From positions 19,511,595-19,575,594 of the forward strand of contig OX335644.1 in the NCBI GenBank assembly GCA_946894095.1: a stretch of 64,000 nt of DNA, in the 5' to 3' direction. Below the pieces are notes generated by a model that had not been told where the DNA came from, made no database searches, and saw only the letters and a program-made list of their open reading frames with translations. The translations under genes were made by a program, and so were the position numbers. Below, one piece after another: positions 23,601-34,380 of the stretch. Numbering within the stretch: position 1 is the stretch's first letter; every line of letters begins with the position of its first letter. The stretch is from Incurvaria masculella (taxonomy: Eukaryota > Arthropoda > Insecta > Lepidoptera > Incurvariidae).

Positions 23601-24815
23601 TACAGTGTTTTCCATCCAGTTCAGTGAAGTCCATGAAGGGATTGCATTCTGCAAATATTAAGAAAAAAATCTTCTATATTTTTATTTTTACTTTTATGGG
23701 TTATAGCAGCAATCGAAATTCACAGTCTCTTAAAATTTCAACTGTCTACCTATTACGGTACATGAGATACAGCCCGCTGACAGACGGACTGATGGTGGAG
23801 GCTTAGTAATAGGTTTCCGTTGGCACCCGTTGGGTCCGGAACCAAGAATAAAACACTTGTTGTCAAAACTTGTAAAACCTTGCTAATAAAGTGATGCTGT
23901 TTGTGTGATGTTCTGATCTCCGTGCGAAACAAAACTTCTAAACATTACAATACAATGAGGGACTCACGCAGCGTTCCCGTACTCAATTCCGGCGATCACC
24001 TTCTCGAGGAGGGCGACTGTCGCTAGCGCGATGTTGTCCGACCCCTCCACCTTCCTGCGCCAACAATACAACAGTAAACGATAAAAAATTTAAGTCATTA
24101 AGTAACTAAAAATCTAAGGAACCACTGTTCCAATTTGCTTGATATTTGGGATTTAGTATCTAGCAACACATATCTATGTCTGCATTATCTTTTTCTGTCG
24201 AATATTAGATACTAAACCAATTGGAATATCAAGAAAATTGGAACAGAGTTTTTCCAATGACTAGTAAACTACATTTGTAAAGGGAACATAGCTTACGGGC
24301 CGTCCTTAAGGTGAGCGTCAAATGTATGTTCATGTGGGACATAAAATTGATAAATATTTCGGTTCCTTCATCCCGTTTGATAAGTTGATAAAAGTTTTTT
24401 AATTTTTATATATGTGTTACTTGCCTTTAGTTACTTCACATAAGGAAGTAAAAATCACTCATCGCTCATTCCTCTCCGATTCTTTTATATTTTTTATTTT
24501 GATACAGCCATAATCTGGCATTACGTATCAGTAATTGGAATGACCATGTATCGGCAATAAGTGAGAAAGAAATTAAATATAAATAAAATCAACCCAATTT
24601 ACACAGTTGCGTGAGGGCGAAAATCGCAATCCATTGCTATTATTTAGACTTAGCTAAGTAGGCCTTCTGGGTAAGGCAGACTGCAAAGCCTGATGCAAGA
24701 ACTGTCTATGTGACTATCCATTGGCCGACCCAAGGAACCAAGCACGAGCTTACCCGCTGGAGAGTTCAGCCGCGAAGCGGTGAACAGCCACGCTCACATC
24801 CGCCGCCGTCTGCAT
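14638..24815 (-). CDS. EIF2B2: Translation initiation factor eIF2B subunit beta
   Basis: Ten exons in phase: 24815-24754, 24054-23968, 23473-23344, 23059-22908, 21136-20980, 19791-19696, 18551-18453, 17354-17248, 15903-15814, 14710-14638; 350 aa against 351 in human. Matching blocks include [66 protein letters not shown] and the C-terminus [14 protein letters not shown]. eIF2B is the decameric GDP/GTP exchange factor for eIF2. Beta belongs to its alpha/beta/delta regulatory core, which senses phosphorylated eIF2 in the integrated stress response. The sense strand has TATAAATAG only about 11-20 bases before the ATG, too close to serve as this start's TATA box. The exon 4 acceptor was chosen by phase; an upstream AG exists. 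Confidence 0.95.
14890..15564 (+). mobile_element. Helitron-like non-autonomous element in EIF2B2 intron 9
   Basis: The 3' end carries a short hairpin (cccgggcaaagccggg, 15537-15552) followed by a terminus ctgttag before T. This is the arrangement of a Helitron 3' end, a hairpin then a CTRR-like end at an A/T target. Upstream sequence such as gcaacggatttggatgcggt and gaggaaggtttatatgtata resembles lepidopteran Helitron-derived repeats. The 5' boundary is approximate, and no Rep/helicase coding is present. Confidence 0.55.
15669..15765 (+). repeat. Dispersed repeat shared with 44593-44685
   Basis: About 95 bp, beginning aatgtattctgaaatgtgaa and including tggacttttattat. The copy at 44593 differs by scattered substitutions. 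Family unknown. Confidence 0.7.
16800..16975 (+). repeat. SINE family S body, EIF2B2 intron 8
   Basis: Contains the recurring blocks ggaattaggtaccataccgg, gacggacaagttttcattgc and gatggtaccaacccgggtgg. These recur at 18727-19075 with a tRNA-like head and elsewhere in both orientations. This copy lacks the tRNA-derived head. Confidence 0.75.
18189..18352 (+). repeat. MITE family T, complete plus copy
   Basis: Runs from tagccccggttgcacgaaga to ctttcgtgcactcggccctt and serves as the reference copy for 7415-7552 and 8970-9130. Length is about 164 bp, flanked by TA-rich sites, in EIF2B2 intron 7. Confidence 0.8.
18727..19075 (+). mobile_element. SINE family S, full copy with tRNA-derived head
   Basis: The head carries pol III promoter boxes: A box tagttcagcagtagagcagtgg and B box ggtcgcaggtttgattcctg. 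The body blocks seen in the other copies follow (gctaggtaccattcctggac, gcgatggtaccaacccgggt). It is therefore a tRNA-derived SINE and not a functional tRNA. It lies in EIF2B2 intron 6. Confidence 0.75.
19440..19613. repeat. Near-perfect palindromic MITE, ~65-bp arms
   Basis: The left arm ttaggctgagataaatagtc ... actttgtgacgtca (19440-19504) and the right arm (about 19548-19613) are reverse complements with only a few mismatches, around a 43-bp loop. The arms contain gaaaagtagtactttgtgac. It sits just upstream, in transcript order downstream, of EIF2B2 exon 6. Confidence 0.85.
20020..20085 (+). repeat. Short dispersed repeat shared with 25225-25312
   Basis: The block ttacgggaggagggactgta followed by a tail ending ggtatacagcc occurs in both places. 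Family not recognised. Confidence 0.6.
21268..21570 (+). repeat. Palindromic repeat family P, copy 2
   Basis: Same structure as 11479-11760, beginning tttttagggttccgtaccca and ending cgagtccgacttgcacttag then ccggttttttt. It lies in EIF2B2 intron 4. The palindrome here has one substitution (ttgcac). Confidence 0.85.
23693..23842 (-). repeat. Palindromic repeat family P, degraded fragment
   Basis: Minus-oriented. Recognisable blocks are tacggtacatgagatacagc and ctgacagacggactgatggt, then a mutated terminal motif cgttgggtccggaacc. It is older than the other copies. Confidence 0.65.
24113..24310 (+). repeat. TTAA MITE family 2, truncated copy in EIF2B2 intron 1
   Basis: Shares ccactgttccaatttgcttg, the central inverted block and the right end agcttacgggccgtccttaa with 10317-10694 and 62961-63415. 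The left terminus is missing. Confidence 0.75.
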
Positions 24816-25899
24816 GTCCGCAGCCGCTATTTATAGAGGTGGAAATCTCAATCAAGTTTAGTTCGAAATTGGTAGAAAATACACTCGACTCGATATAACC
24901 TCAAAGTTTATTGACATTGACAGTTTGACAGCTGCCAAGGACCGATGAACATATTTCGGTACGTCGGAATGAAGGAACCGATATATCAGTTTATTAATTA
25001 ACCGTTATTATCAGTTAACCGATATTCATCGCGATTTTATCCTAGGTTCTCTTTTATTGGTTTCGTGTTGAATAAAAGTAGGAGACTACAAGATTACCTT
25101 TTGTTCATTTCTATGTTTGCTGGGATGTACTTGCCAGCAAGCATCGAGTTAGAGCACCAAAGATGGACACCATTTTGGTGTACGACTTTAAAAAAAAAAT
25201 CCTCCCCTGTAGGTATGTAGGTATAATCTTAAACACTGTGTTGTAGGAGGCATTCATTACGGGAGGAGGGACTGTAGGAGAATTCCAAATTTTGGGTAGG
25301 TATACAGCCGGTGGCGAAAATGGTAGACGCAATACCCGCGAATGGTTTGTTTTGCTGGTTCGGGTCCAGCCTTGCGGTATATTCGTAAAGTAGTTCTTTT
25401 TACTGGGCTCATTCTTTAATTAATGTGTCCTTGCTTCACGGTCGATTATACAAACAAACATGTCACATTCCTCCCCGTACAATATTGTAATACCTACACA
25501 AAATGTATGGAGAGGACTAATTTTTTTTAACCATACAAAAAAAATGTATCTACCAAGTTTGCTCCAAGTAGCAATCCAATTAGGTTACTTACTAAAACAT
25601 TTGATCCTAAAAATAGGTAGTATGTACGGAGTGCATCACAGTAAAACGGCACAGTAGGCGTTGGAATGTTGTAAGGAAAACGTAGGTATGTGGTTCAAAG
25701 GTGTGCCATTGAAATGTTATATGTGCGTACCTAATAATACCCGCTGTTTAACTACTAAAATGCTACTTAACTTACCCTACGTACTTAGAAATCGGAGCCC
25801 AAACATATCCTAAGCAATCATTTTCCTACATACTCATCGACATTTTAAGCCTGTTGTGCCAAAAAGGTTAGTAGAAAACGGTTAAAAACAAAAATAATA
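24816..25899. other. EIF2B2 upstream region
   Basis: Promoter region of EIF2B2 followed by AT-rich sequence containing the short repeat at 25225-25312. No gene or further regulatory site is recognisable before the tRNA gene. Confidence 0.4.
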
Positions 25900-25970
25900 T
25901 GCATCGGCCGGGAATCGAACCCGGGCCGCCCGCGTGGCAGGCGAGCATTCTACCACTGAACCACCGATGC
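25900..25970 (-). tRNA. tRNA-Gly (anticodon GCC)
   Basis: A complete 71-nt cloverleaf on the minus strand including discriminator A. The acceptor stem GCATCGG pairs with CCGATGC, the D arm contains GGTTCAGTGGTAGAA, the anticodon loop is CTGCCAC with anticodon GCC, and the T arm is GGGTTCGATTCCC. No intron. Pol III A and B boxes are intact. A run of T residues (plus-strand aaaaacaaaaa at about 25885-25895) lies just downstream as a terminator. It is close to the universal animal tRNA-Gly-GCC sequence, so almost certainly functional. Confidence 0.97.
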
Positions 25971-28729
25971 TTCTCGAGATGATTTGAAATCATCAGACCT
26001 TAGCTGATAGGTACCATCGACGACATAAGTCCAATACCAATAGCACCCTACGGTCGGATTTGTTTTGTACAAGTGGCGTGCCCCCTCCCCCGCCGACCGG
26101 TCTTGAGGCGGGGCGTTCTACCGCAACCCGAGCGGGCGATGCGAGCGCTTCATAGCAATCGCGTTGGAATGTGGTACTGGACTTTTGAATGCGATCTTAC
26201 CTACTCAATTCACTGGCACTGCAACAAGTTGGTCGAGATTTGCTTGAGATTTGGTTCATTATGTAATAATCAATAGGTATTCTCACGGGGTATTCTCTAC
26301 CCTACTAAATCATTTTCAACCTATCCGACTACTTCCCGTGCATGTAGAAGCGATGCGAATGGTATTTATTGCTCGTGGTTCGGATTCCACATAAAACGCG
26401 ATACACTGCCGGCCCTTCCTTACTGATAGGTACAATCGCATTGAATGACCGGCGTTCGAAGCGGCAGTGAAAATCGCGCGTATTTTCCACCCAGTTAAGT
26501 GCAGCCATGCAATTGGCCCCTAGTTACCATTGTGGCATTTTGGGCTAAATCATGACAGTAGGGGTTGATTGGTTCATTTTGTGGTGAGATACATAGTTGA
26601 CTAGGCGCCCATTAGTAATAACCACAAGTGATAGCATAGATATAGTTACATAGAATGGAATAGGTACTTTAAACATCTACCTATGCCAAGCATTGCCATA
26701 CAGAATGTTGCAACAGCCACTGCAGACATTATTTTTATTTAGAGGATACATAAAACATAAGTTATTTAATTAAGGCACAGGACTAGGGTTGTGCATGAAT
26801 GCACTTACCTCGTCGATGACTATCCTACATACATATGCTAGCTTAGACACAGAATAAATAATAGCTGGGCGATGTATCAAATTGGCAACACAACCTCAGA
26901 ATGTATATATACATTCTGAGGTTTGTTTTCATATGCTAAAAGTTGTGACCATATGGGATATCTTATGGTTTTGGCATTTGTAACATTCATATAAAGTGAT
27001 TGTTCCGAGGATTGTTCTGTGACGACATGCCAATTAAAATCTTTTCAACGTCCATAGAGGTCGTCGTCCCTATCGGATCTACACATAAGTCGTTGGCACC
27101 GCGCGTTCGTTTTCAGTAGCGCGCGCTTCTTGTTTCGGTCGAAAATAACTTCTACAGAGAGAGATCAGGCTATTTTTGTTTACTTTTAGTCCATTGCTCT
27201 CTGCCGCAGCTTTCAATTAAATACGATTTCTATATAAATATTTGTATAATCTTTCACCATAGTCCACTTGTCAATATTAATTGATTGGGTTTTTAAGATG
27301 TAGGCAAAGACTTGATGTAACTCGGTAGGGTCATCCAACCAAGGACCTGCATGTTACGTACATATAGGTTAAAGTTCCTTGCATCCAACCACTATGAGTT
27401 ATTCTGTGATCTAACCAAATATTTGGGCAGATGCTTATATAGTTTCTTTTTCATCTAAGGGCAGATGTCAGTCAACGTATTCACGAAGGCAAAGAATATG
27501 ACGAAGGCATGCGCGCAATTTAATGAAAAACAGGAGTCCTATTAACATCGTTACTATGCGTGTCCGTCTGTCTGTCAGGGCAATGCGGCTCACTCCTACC
27601 TATTCCAAAAAATGTTTTCGAAAGCGCCCGCCCTCACACCTTCAGCCCGCTGCCCACGCGGTTTAGGAGCTGGCCTTCTGGTCATATTTATATTGTACCT
27701 ATAGCGGATAACACAGAGGCAATCTAATCGAGCAAGCGTCATCTCTCGGTCGCATGTCGGAACATCATGTACAATAGCGTGTGGGAAGCTGGTACCTACT
27801 ACCCACATGGTAGCTGAACCAGTGTAGCGACCATAGACATATTTTATTACACTGACCTTGAAAGATGTGTAAGCTTACCACTTACTACCGTGGTACTACA
27901 CACGTATCGCAGGTCAGCTGTACTCTTCAAATCTCAAAGCCGACCTCGATACCCTTCCGACCTTCAAAGTGCTTCCGATAGTGTACCGCGCCGGGTGGGT
28001 TCCGGATAGGTATCTATCCTAAGTATTGGTATAATCTGCCCCTGTAGGACCTACCTACCTAGATAAGAACAGTTTCTTAGGCGGTGTACATAAAATACAT
28101 CACCGATTTTTGGCCACTTTTTTACCGCCTCTCCACCCCTCGTGACCTAACGTCATTTTCGGTGTAACCCCCACACCCCCTCCCCCTGATGGTGTTGTTT
28201 TCTGCTATTTGCCTTTCGAATAGGTCGCGAATAAATAATTGAAACACATTGAAAAAAAAAAGGATTATTTCATTAAAAATAAGTACAAACTCGAAACTCA
28301 TAAAATATTTGGATCGATGTCAGCACGCTATTTACACTAAAACATAGTGCTAATTTCACGAACACTCAAGGTTTTAAACAATATTGATCATTTGGTACTT
28401 ACCAAAACTTATAACTTTAAAAGATATTGTACTTATATTTACAAACCGAAGTATAGTCGGTAGCTGGCTTTGGCACCGGCAAACAAGTCTTGGTGACTCA
28501 GCTCTGTGCGTGTGGATCGATATGGTAAGGTTATACAGCAGTATGATGTCACATCTTTTACCAGGCATTTAGCGTTGAATGAATTCAACAAGAACACGTA
28601 CCTGCTTACGTAATCTGCGCTAGAATGGACTCTTTGGAGTTATTTTCACCTATTATCATACCAATAAATTTATAAGAACACAACTCTGGGCGCGCTCGGG
28701 TTCTGGATCAGTGACTATTTTCATACGTT

Positions 28730-28930
28730 GAGGATGGCCGTGGTGTAGGTCCCTTTACCGTAGGGTTAATCCCGCCCGGGTTTTAACATCGAAAAAAATG
28801 GTTTGAAACAGCAATGAAAATGATCCGTGTTTCTACTTAAAAATAGAACTGGTATGGCAAATAGTTCCCATTTGGTATTTTAGGTTAATATAATATCATG
28901 ACAGGACGTGTGGTAATTAGCCACCCATGG
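28730..28930 (-). repeat. SINE family S fragment, inverted
   Basis: Carries tgtaggtccctttaccgtag, cccgcccgggttttaacatc and the complement of the family's tttcattgc and aggacctt... blocks, in minus orientation. Confidence 0.6.
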
Positions 28931-29454
28931 TAAAGTTCAATAAAAAAATGGTATAGACTTTTACTCTGAAACGCATAGGTATTGTATTTATTCTTTGGCA
29001 TAGGTAGACCGGATATTAGAGACACTCGAGATCTCATTCTGTAAAAACCATAGATTAAAAGAGACTTTTATGCATCCCGATATGGATGGCAATTACCTGT
29101 ATACTGTATGTATGGTAGGGTGGTGATATACATTGGACTTTGACCCACATACGTTTCCTTGCAAATGACAATGCGTACTGTGGCGTATACGGTAATCCAC
29201 TCCGTAGGCTACCTATTTGAAAAACCTTTGAGTGCTCCTCGCCCAATCCAAGTAGGTACTAACCTATAATTAATATTCGGAGCCCAATCCTAGGTTCCAC
29301 TTGGCTGGTTCTGCTTTTGTTGATTTCTGTAGGTCCCTACCATCGACATACCAAAGTTTTAGATTATATCGATGGTCCCTACCGACCATTACATTATTAT
29401 GAATGTTATACATTTTATTTCATTTTTATTTTGTTTATTTCACGCCTAAGCCGC

Positions 29455-29683
29455 TGAACCAAATTTGATTTAATTTGGTACATAGAGAGTCCTTTGGGAA
29501 AGGATATAGGCTACCTATAAACTCAAAGGAAGTGAAAAGGGAGATGAAAACTAGTATAGGGAACTCATATAGCGTGTCATATAGGAACTTAACATCGATG
29601 TACCTAGATTAACATAATATATGTTCAACCCGACACGATCTCAGCCCGAAACGACATTGACTAGAGCGGAGCCGGGTACCTCA
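29455..29683 (+). mobile_element. Helitron-like 3' end
   Basis: Begins with caccctaag-like text (cacgcctaagccgctgaacc, then aaatttgatttaatttggta) seen in lepidopteran Helitron-derived repeats. It ends gagcggagccgggtacctca followed by gctag before T. Hairpin pairing is weak, and the boundary at the left is approximate. Confidence 0.5.
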
Positions 29684-29958
29684 GCTAGTATGAAATAATA
29701 ATATTTAGTGAGGTATGACTGCTTCAGAGGTGCTACAAAGAAAACGTAGTAGGGTCACGACCAAGTGTGGAGGTGATGCCGTCGATTGTAAAAAAACATA
29801 ATAATAAAAATAATGCAATTGAATTGAGGAGAAACCTTGAAACCATAGAAAAAAAGGGAAGAAATACTGGAGAGGCGAAGGCAATTTAAAAAGTGATTTA
29901 AGATGAAATAATCGGCTAATTATCGTAATCCCATATATAAGTAAATGCGTAATTCCAG

Positions 29959-30239
29959 AAAAAACCGGCCAAGTGCGAGTCGGACTCGCACACGAAGGGT
30001 TCCGTACCATAGTACAAAAAAATATTACAAAAAAATCACGTTTTATTTTAATTATTTTTTAATCTTACCTATGTGTTGTTATAGCGGCAAAATAAATACA
30101 CACTCTGTGAAAATTTCAGCTGTCTATCTGTTACGGTTACTGAGATACAGCCCTGTGACAGACGGACGGACGGACGGACGGACAGCGGAGGCTTAGGAAT
30201 AGGGTTCCGTTTTCACCCTTTGGGTACGGAACCCTAAAA
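29959..30239 (-). repeat. Palindromic repeat family P, copy 3 (inverted)
   Basis: Starts aaaaccggccaagtgcgagt and ends ctttgggtacggaaccctaa. The palindrome gtgcgagtcggactcgcac is perfect here. A (gacg)n run sits at 30163-30183. It is inserted next to a retroposon 3' end. Confidence 0.88.
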
Positions 30240-30345
30240 TTGTTTATTCATCATACTCGGATCTGTCATATTTTATCATTAGCCAGTTCGGCAATCCCAT
30301 CGAAGAAGAACTGGCAAGAAACTCCGCTGGTTTTTTTTTTCTATC
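30240..30345 (-). repeat. Retroposon 3' end, copy 1 (with AATAAA)
   Basis: In minus orientation it reads agcggagtttcttgccagtt, then gaactggctaatgataaaat, and finishes with an AATAAA-containing tail at 30243-30250. A second copy lies at 31006-31128, so this is the 3' end of a repeated retroposed unit and not a unique gene end. Confidence 0.6.
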
Positions 30346-30550
30346 TAAAGTTTACAAAGTATTTAGAATTACAGGTATTATTTCCTTTGACAAGGGGTGA
30401 TAGTGACACCACAGAAGGTTGCACGGGGGCAGGACAGGGGTGGTCGCCGTGTTTACTGGCGCCGCTCCGCCGCCGTATTTTTCTACAGACGGGTCACGGG
30501 GATGTACTTGGTCAGGCCGTATTTTTGTGCTGGTGGTTGGTGTTAGGCCT

Positions 30551-30827
30551 CCGATGAGTCATCATATTCCTCGACGACGACGAACGGGGCGCGGCCGTCC
30601 CGTAAATATTCTTTGCCCGTGCCTGGCATGGGGCGCGGTGACGAGACGGGGCGCGGGCGCGGCGAATGGGGGGACGGCAGCGGCATCCAGCGGCACGGCT
30701 GGTCGCCATGGCACCCGCTGTAAGGGGGGACTGACTCGCGCGGTGCGGGGGGAAAGCGTTCATTGCGGCGCGCGGCGGCCGCGGAGGCGGGGAGGGCGCG
30801 GAGCTAGGGGAAGCGGACGCCAGTTAT
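30551..30827 (-). CDS. Unidentified GC-rich open frame, possible terminal exon or LINE ORF end
   Basis: A 91-codon open frame runs from a splice-acceptor-like CTTCCCCTAG (about 30828-30837) to a TAA. It is Pro/Arg/Ser-rich and ends in a distinctive acidic tail reading GRAPFVVVEEYDDSSEA. I do not recognise it. It could be the last exon of a minus-strand gene, with the AATAAA at about 30245 as its polyadenylation signal, or the 3' coding end of the retroposon whose tail follows at 30240-30345. The repeat of that tail at 31006 favours the second reading. A plus-strand ORF across the same bases is probably a GC shadow. Confidence 0.3.
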
Positions 30828-31005
30828 ATTTTTCTGTGTGTGTTCATACATGTATACACCAACACATGATGCACGCAGCCGGTGCGGCGCGGCGACGCGA
30901 CGGGCGGGTTTTTACATGCATATTTGTCAAATAGTGAAACGCATTCATTCAAAGACAATCTATTTCTACAGTGTAATGCAATTTTTTCTTTTGTAGTACT
31001 TGCCA

Positions 31006-31128
31006 TTAAAATTGTTTATTCATCATCCATAGACAGTATACACTGCACTCGGATTTGTCATATTTTATCATTAACCAGTTCAGAAATTCCAGCGAAGAAG
31101 AACTGGCAAGAAACTCCGCTGGATTTTA
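31006..31128 (-). repeat. Retroposon 3' end, copy 2
   Basis: Same unit as 30240-30345 with about 15 extra bases (catagacagtatacactgca). The AATAAA-bearing end lies at about 31013. It lies immediately outside the copia insertion. Confidence 0.6.
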
Positions 31129-31250
31129 TTACAACGATAACTTAGTCTAAGTTTACAAAAGTATTTGCCACTGCTTACAATCACAATTAAAAAAACAATA
31201 TTAATAAGAATTGACGAAATTCAACAATTCATGTCGCATGCAACTGTTCA

Positions 31251-31391
31251 TGTTAGAAAGCAATTAAAAAAGTAAATGTAATCTGTCACTTGTCAAAAAT
31301 GGCCTAGCGATACGGTTGTTTTGTGCTATTAATAAAAACTGCATCGGACGCAATCTCTCATTTTATTGCTCCTCGCCCCTAACTTGCTACA
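31251..31391 (+). repeat. 5' LTR of the copia element
   Basis: 141 bp, TG...CA. It contains a TATA-poor U3 and an aataaa at about 31331 that could serve as the RNA end signal. Confidence 0.9.
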
Positions 31392-31579
31392 GGTTATGGG
31401 CCCAGTAGGCATGAAGCACTGCTGCATGCACGAAGTTCGTGTCGGGCGAGTGAGCAAGGGCAAATTGGTTCCGACCCGTTCGAAAGGCGCGGTGGGGACC
31501 GGCGGCTGCGGTGCAGTAAGTAAAACGGAACGGAACGTTCAAACGGCGTCCTCGGACCGGTTGAAGAGCCGAAGACATC

Positions 31580-34249
31580 ATGGAGCAATTCGGTGTGGCT
31601 CAAGCGGTGATGACCCCGATCAGACTGGTAGGTGTCAGGAATTGGAATTCTTGGAAGTTTCAAATGAAGGTATTGCTTAAGGCGGCAGATCTGATGGGTA
31701 TAGTGGATGGGACCACGGCGGTACCGACAGAGGCGGAATCTGCTAGCGCATGGTTGAAACAGGACTCAAAAGCGCAGAGTATGTTGGTTACGAGATTAAC
31801 CGAAGAAGTGATGACACATATACTAACGTGTGAAACATCAACGGACATGTGGAGAAAATTATTGTTTGTATTTGAACAGAAATCAGCAACAAGCGTGCAC
31901 CTAATTCATCAAAAGTACTTCAGTTTTAAGTACGACAGCGGCGGGATGGCACTGTTCTTATCCAAGATTCAGGACTTGGTGAACCAGTTGAAACAGCTTG
32001 GAGAGGAAATCTAGGACAAAATGACGATGACAAAAATTCTTATGTCGCTTCCAGAACAGAACAAGCACTTTATATCTGCCTGGGAGTCCGTCAGTGAACC
32101 TCGGCTGGAAGATTTGATAGCGCGCTTGATGACTGAGGAAGAACGGATGAAGAATGACGATGGCGGCAGTGAAGCGGTCGTGTTGGCTGCAACATGTTAT
32201 GGTTGTGGTAAGAAAGGACACATCAAGAGGTATTGCAAAATTAAAACGGAGCGAGAAGGAAACACGAGTAAGAAAGAAGAACGAAAGTGCTATTTTTGCA
32301 AAAAGCCTGGCCACCTAATGGCAGATTGTTATTTGAGGAAGAAAGCTACTCCCAAGGCTTTCGTGTGCTCAGGAATGAGTGCTGATGAGAATTTATGGGT
32401 GCTCGATACAGGAGCAAGCGATCATATGACTCCAAGAAAATCGTGGCTCGGGGATTTTAAAGAGTTTGATGAACCTAAACCCGTTGTAATTGGCGATGGA
32501 AGTGAGCTACAGGCGAAAGGCTATGGTACAGTTAAAATCAAAGCCTACGATGGTTTTAAATGGAATCAGATGGTAATACAGAGAGTACTATATGTTCCGG
32601 GTTTAAAAGCAAACCTGTTCTCAGGAGGAGTGGCTCTTGACAAGGGATATAAAATGATGCTGGACAACAAAGTATGCAGATTCTTGGAAGGTGGCATAAC
32701 GGTGGCAGTGGGGGAAAGATCTGAGAAACTATACGTAATGAGCTTCCAAACGTACATCGAAGCATCGTCAGCCAATATTGGAACAGTCAAAGATAGTCTT
32801 ACAATTTGGCACGAGAAAATGGTTCACCAGAACATGGACCAGATAAAGAAAGTACTTGTGAGTAACAACGTAAAGTATGAGATTGCAGAAGATAATAAAT
32901 GTGTGGCATGTGTACAAGGTAAGCATGCACGAAAACCATTTCTTAAGAGTGAGTCGAACCGTTCACGTCCGGGAGAACTGATACATGCTAATCCATGTGG
33001 ACCGATGGAGGTGGAGTCTGTTGGCGGCTCTCGATACTGTTTATCAATGGAAAGGAAGCCAGTAGATTATGCTCGGGATGTAATCTTCGCAACTTCAAAG
33101 AAACAGGAAACCGAAATACCAATACTAGAAGAAATAGCGGTGAAAACATTTGAGACAAAACCAGAAGAAGAAAGAGAAACGGAGGAAACCCAAGGTCATA
33201 CGAAAATTATCCAGGAGAACCAGCTGTAGAATAATTACGAGTCTCAATGTTCAGACGGCGATGAGGAGCACGAAATTTCTGAGGAAGAAAGGGAAAAAAG
33301 AGACCGAAACGTAATTTTAAACTACCACGGCGGTTCGATGACTATGAGATGTGTATGGTGTCCAACTGCAACAAACCTATGACCTACAATAAAGCCAAGG
33401 AGAGTGAAAGTTCGTCTAAGTGGGAAAATGTTATGAAGAAAGAATTAGCGGTTCTATATGAAAACAATACTTGGACTTTAATCGAAAATTCGAGTCTACG
33501 TAAGGACTATTGTGTGGTGTAAAGTAAATGGGTATTTAAGGAGAAACAAGAGGACTGCGGACAGAAAGTTTTTAAAGCAAGGCTTGTAGCTAAAGGTTTT
33601 CAACAAAAAGGCATTGATGATGTGTATTCTCTGGTAGCTAAGCTTACTACTATTCGGACAATGTTAGCAGTGAGTACATGTAAGAAAATGAAAGTTCATC
33701 AAATGGATGTTTGTAATGCATTTTTATATGATGACATAAAAGGTGATGTATACATGGAACTACCCGATGGCTGTTCGTTTGAGTCAAATAAAATATGCAA
33801 ATTAAATAAATTCTATTACGAATTGAAAGGCTCACACATGTGTTGGAATGAAAAGTTTGACGAGACAATGATTGAGGAAAATTATGTTAAATCTAAAAAC
33901 GAATATGGTCTCTATTTAAAACAAACGGAAAAAGGCATACTGTACGTTATATTGTGAGTGGACGACCTGTTCATTTCAGGATTTGATTAGAGTGAAGTTC
34001 TCACATTAAAAAATGTTTTGTGTAACGATTTTAAAATAAAAGACGTTGGATTAGTCAAGTGTTACCTAGGAATAGACATAAAGCAGGATGTAGAGAAATG
34101 TGTGACTGAATTAAGTCAAGCGTCATATTTGAAATATGTGTTACAAACATTTCATATGACAGGTTGTAAGGAGGTAGGTAGTACGATGGATCCAAATTTC
34201 CAACATGAAAGTTTAATGAGAGATGAGTGTGAAAGCAAAGAAAAGATAT
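31580..34249 (+). pseudogene. Copia-type gag-pol, defective
   Basis: Gag starts at ATG 31580 and is stopped in frame by TAG at 32012-32014. The same frame then continues with two CCHC knuckles (CYGCGKKGHIKRYC, CYFCKKPGHLMADC), protease (WVLDTGASDHMT) and the GAG-pre-integrase region (HEKMVHQNMDQ, CVACVQGKHA). The integrase core is deleted: just after GSRYC the sequence jumps to unrelated C-terminal residues. RT follows with several stops. VHQMDVCNAFLYDDI is intact, but the catalytic box reads stop-VDDLFIS. RNase H is missing. It could be mobilised only in trans. Confidence 0.88.
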
Positions 34250-34380
34250 AGAATGTTGTGTGATAAAATTGGTTTAAAGTAAAACTTCACATAATAATAT
34301 ATCAATGCAGTAACCAGCCATATGTCGTAACATATTTTTTAAGTTGAATGAGTTGAGATTTATTTTTGTTTGAGTGGGGG

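Larger units (their letters stand above)
25971..29954. other. Long intergenic stretch with SINE and Helitron-like remnants
   Basis: I recognise no gene. Minus-oriented SINE family S fragments lie at about 26375-26545 and 28730-28930. A Helitron-like 3' end is at 29640-29683. The remaining ORFs are short and composition-neutral. A GC-richer patch at 27060-27160 could be regulatory or an unrecognised exon, but I found no splice-consistent coding in it. Confidence 0.4.

Noticed and set aside
24826..24835. TATAAATAG as the TATA box of EIF2B2
   Set aside because: It ends about 11 bases before the ATG, which would put the start of transcription inside the coding sequence.
26805..26825. Minus-strand micro-exon ending GATAGTCATCGACGAG before GTAAGTG
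   Set aside because: The donor is good, but the only acceptor leaves a 16-base exon and no neighbouring exon could be found.
30419..30934. 171-codon plus-strand ORF in the GC-rich island
   Set aside because: Gly/Arg-rich with no motif. The minus-strand frame with an acceptor and acidic tail is the better reading, though still unproved.
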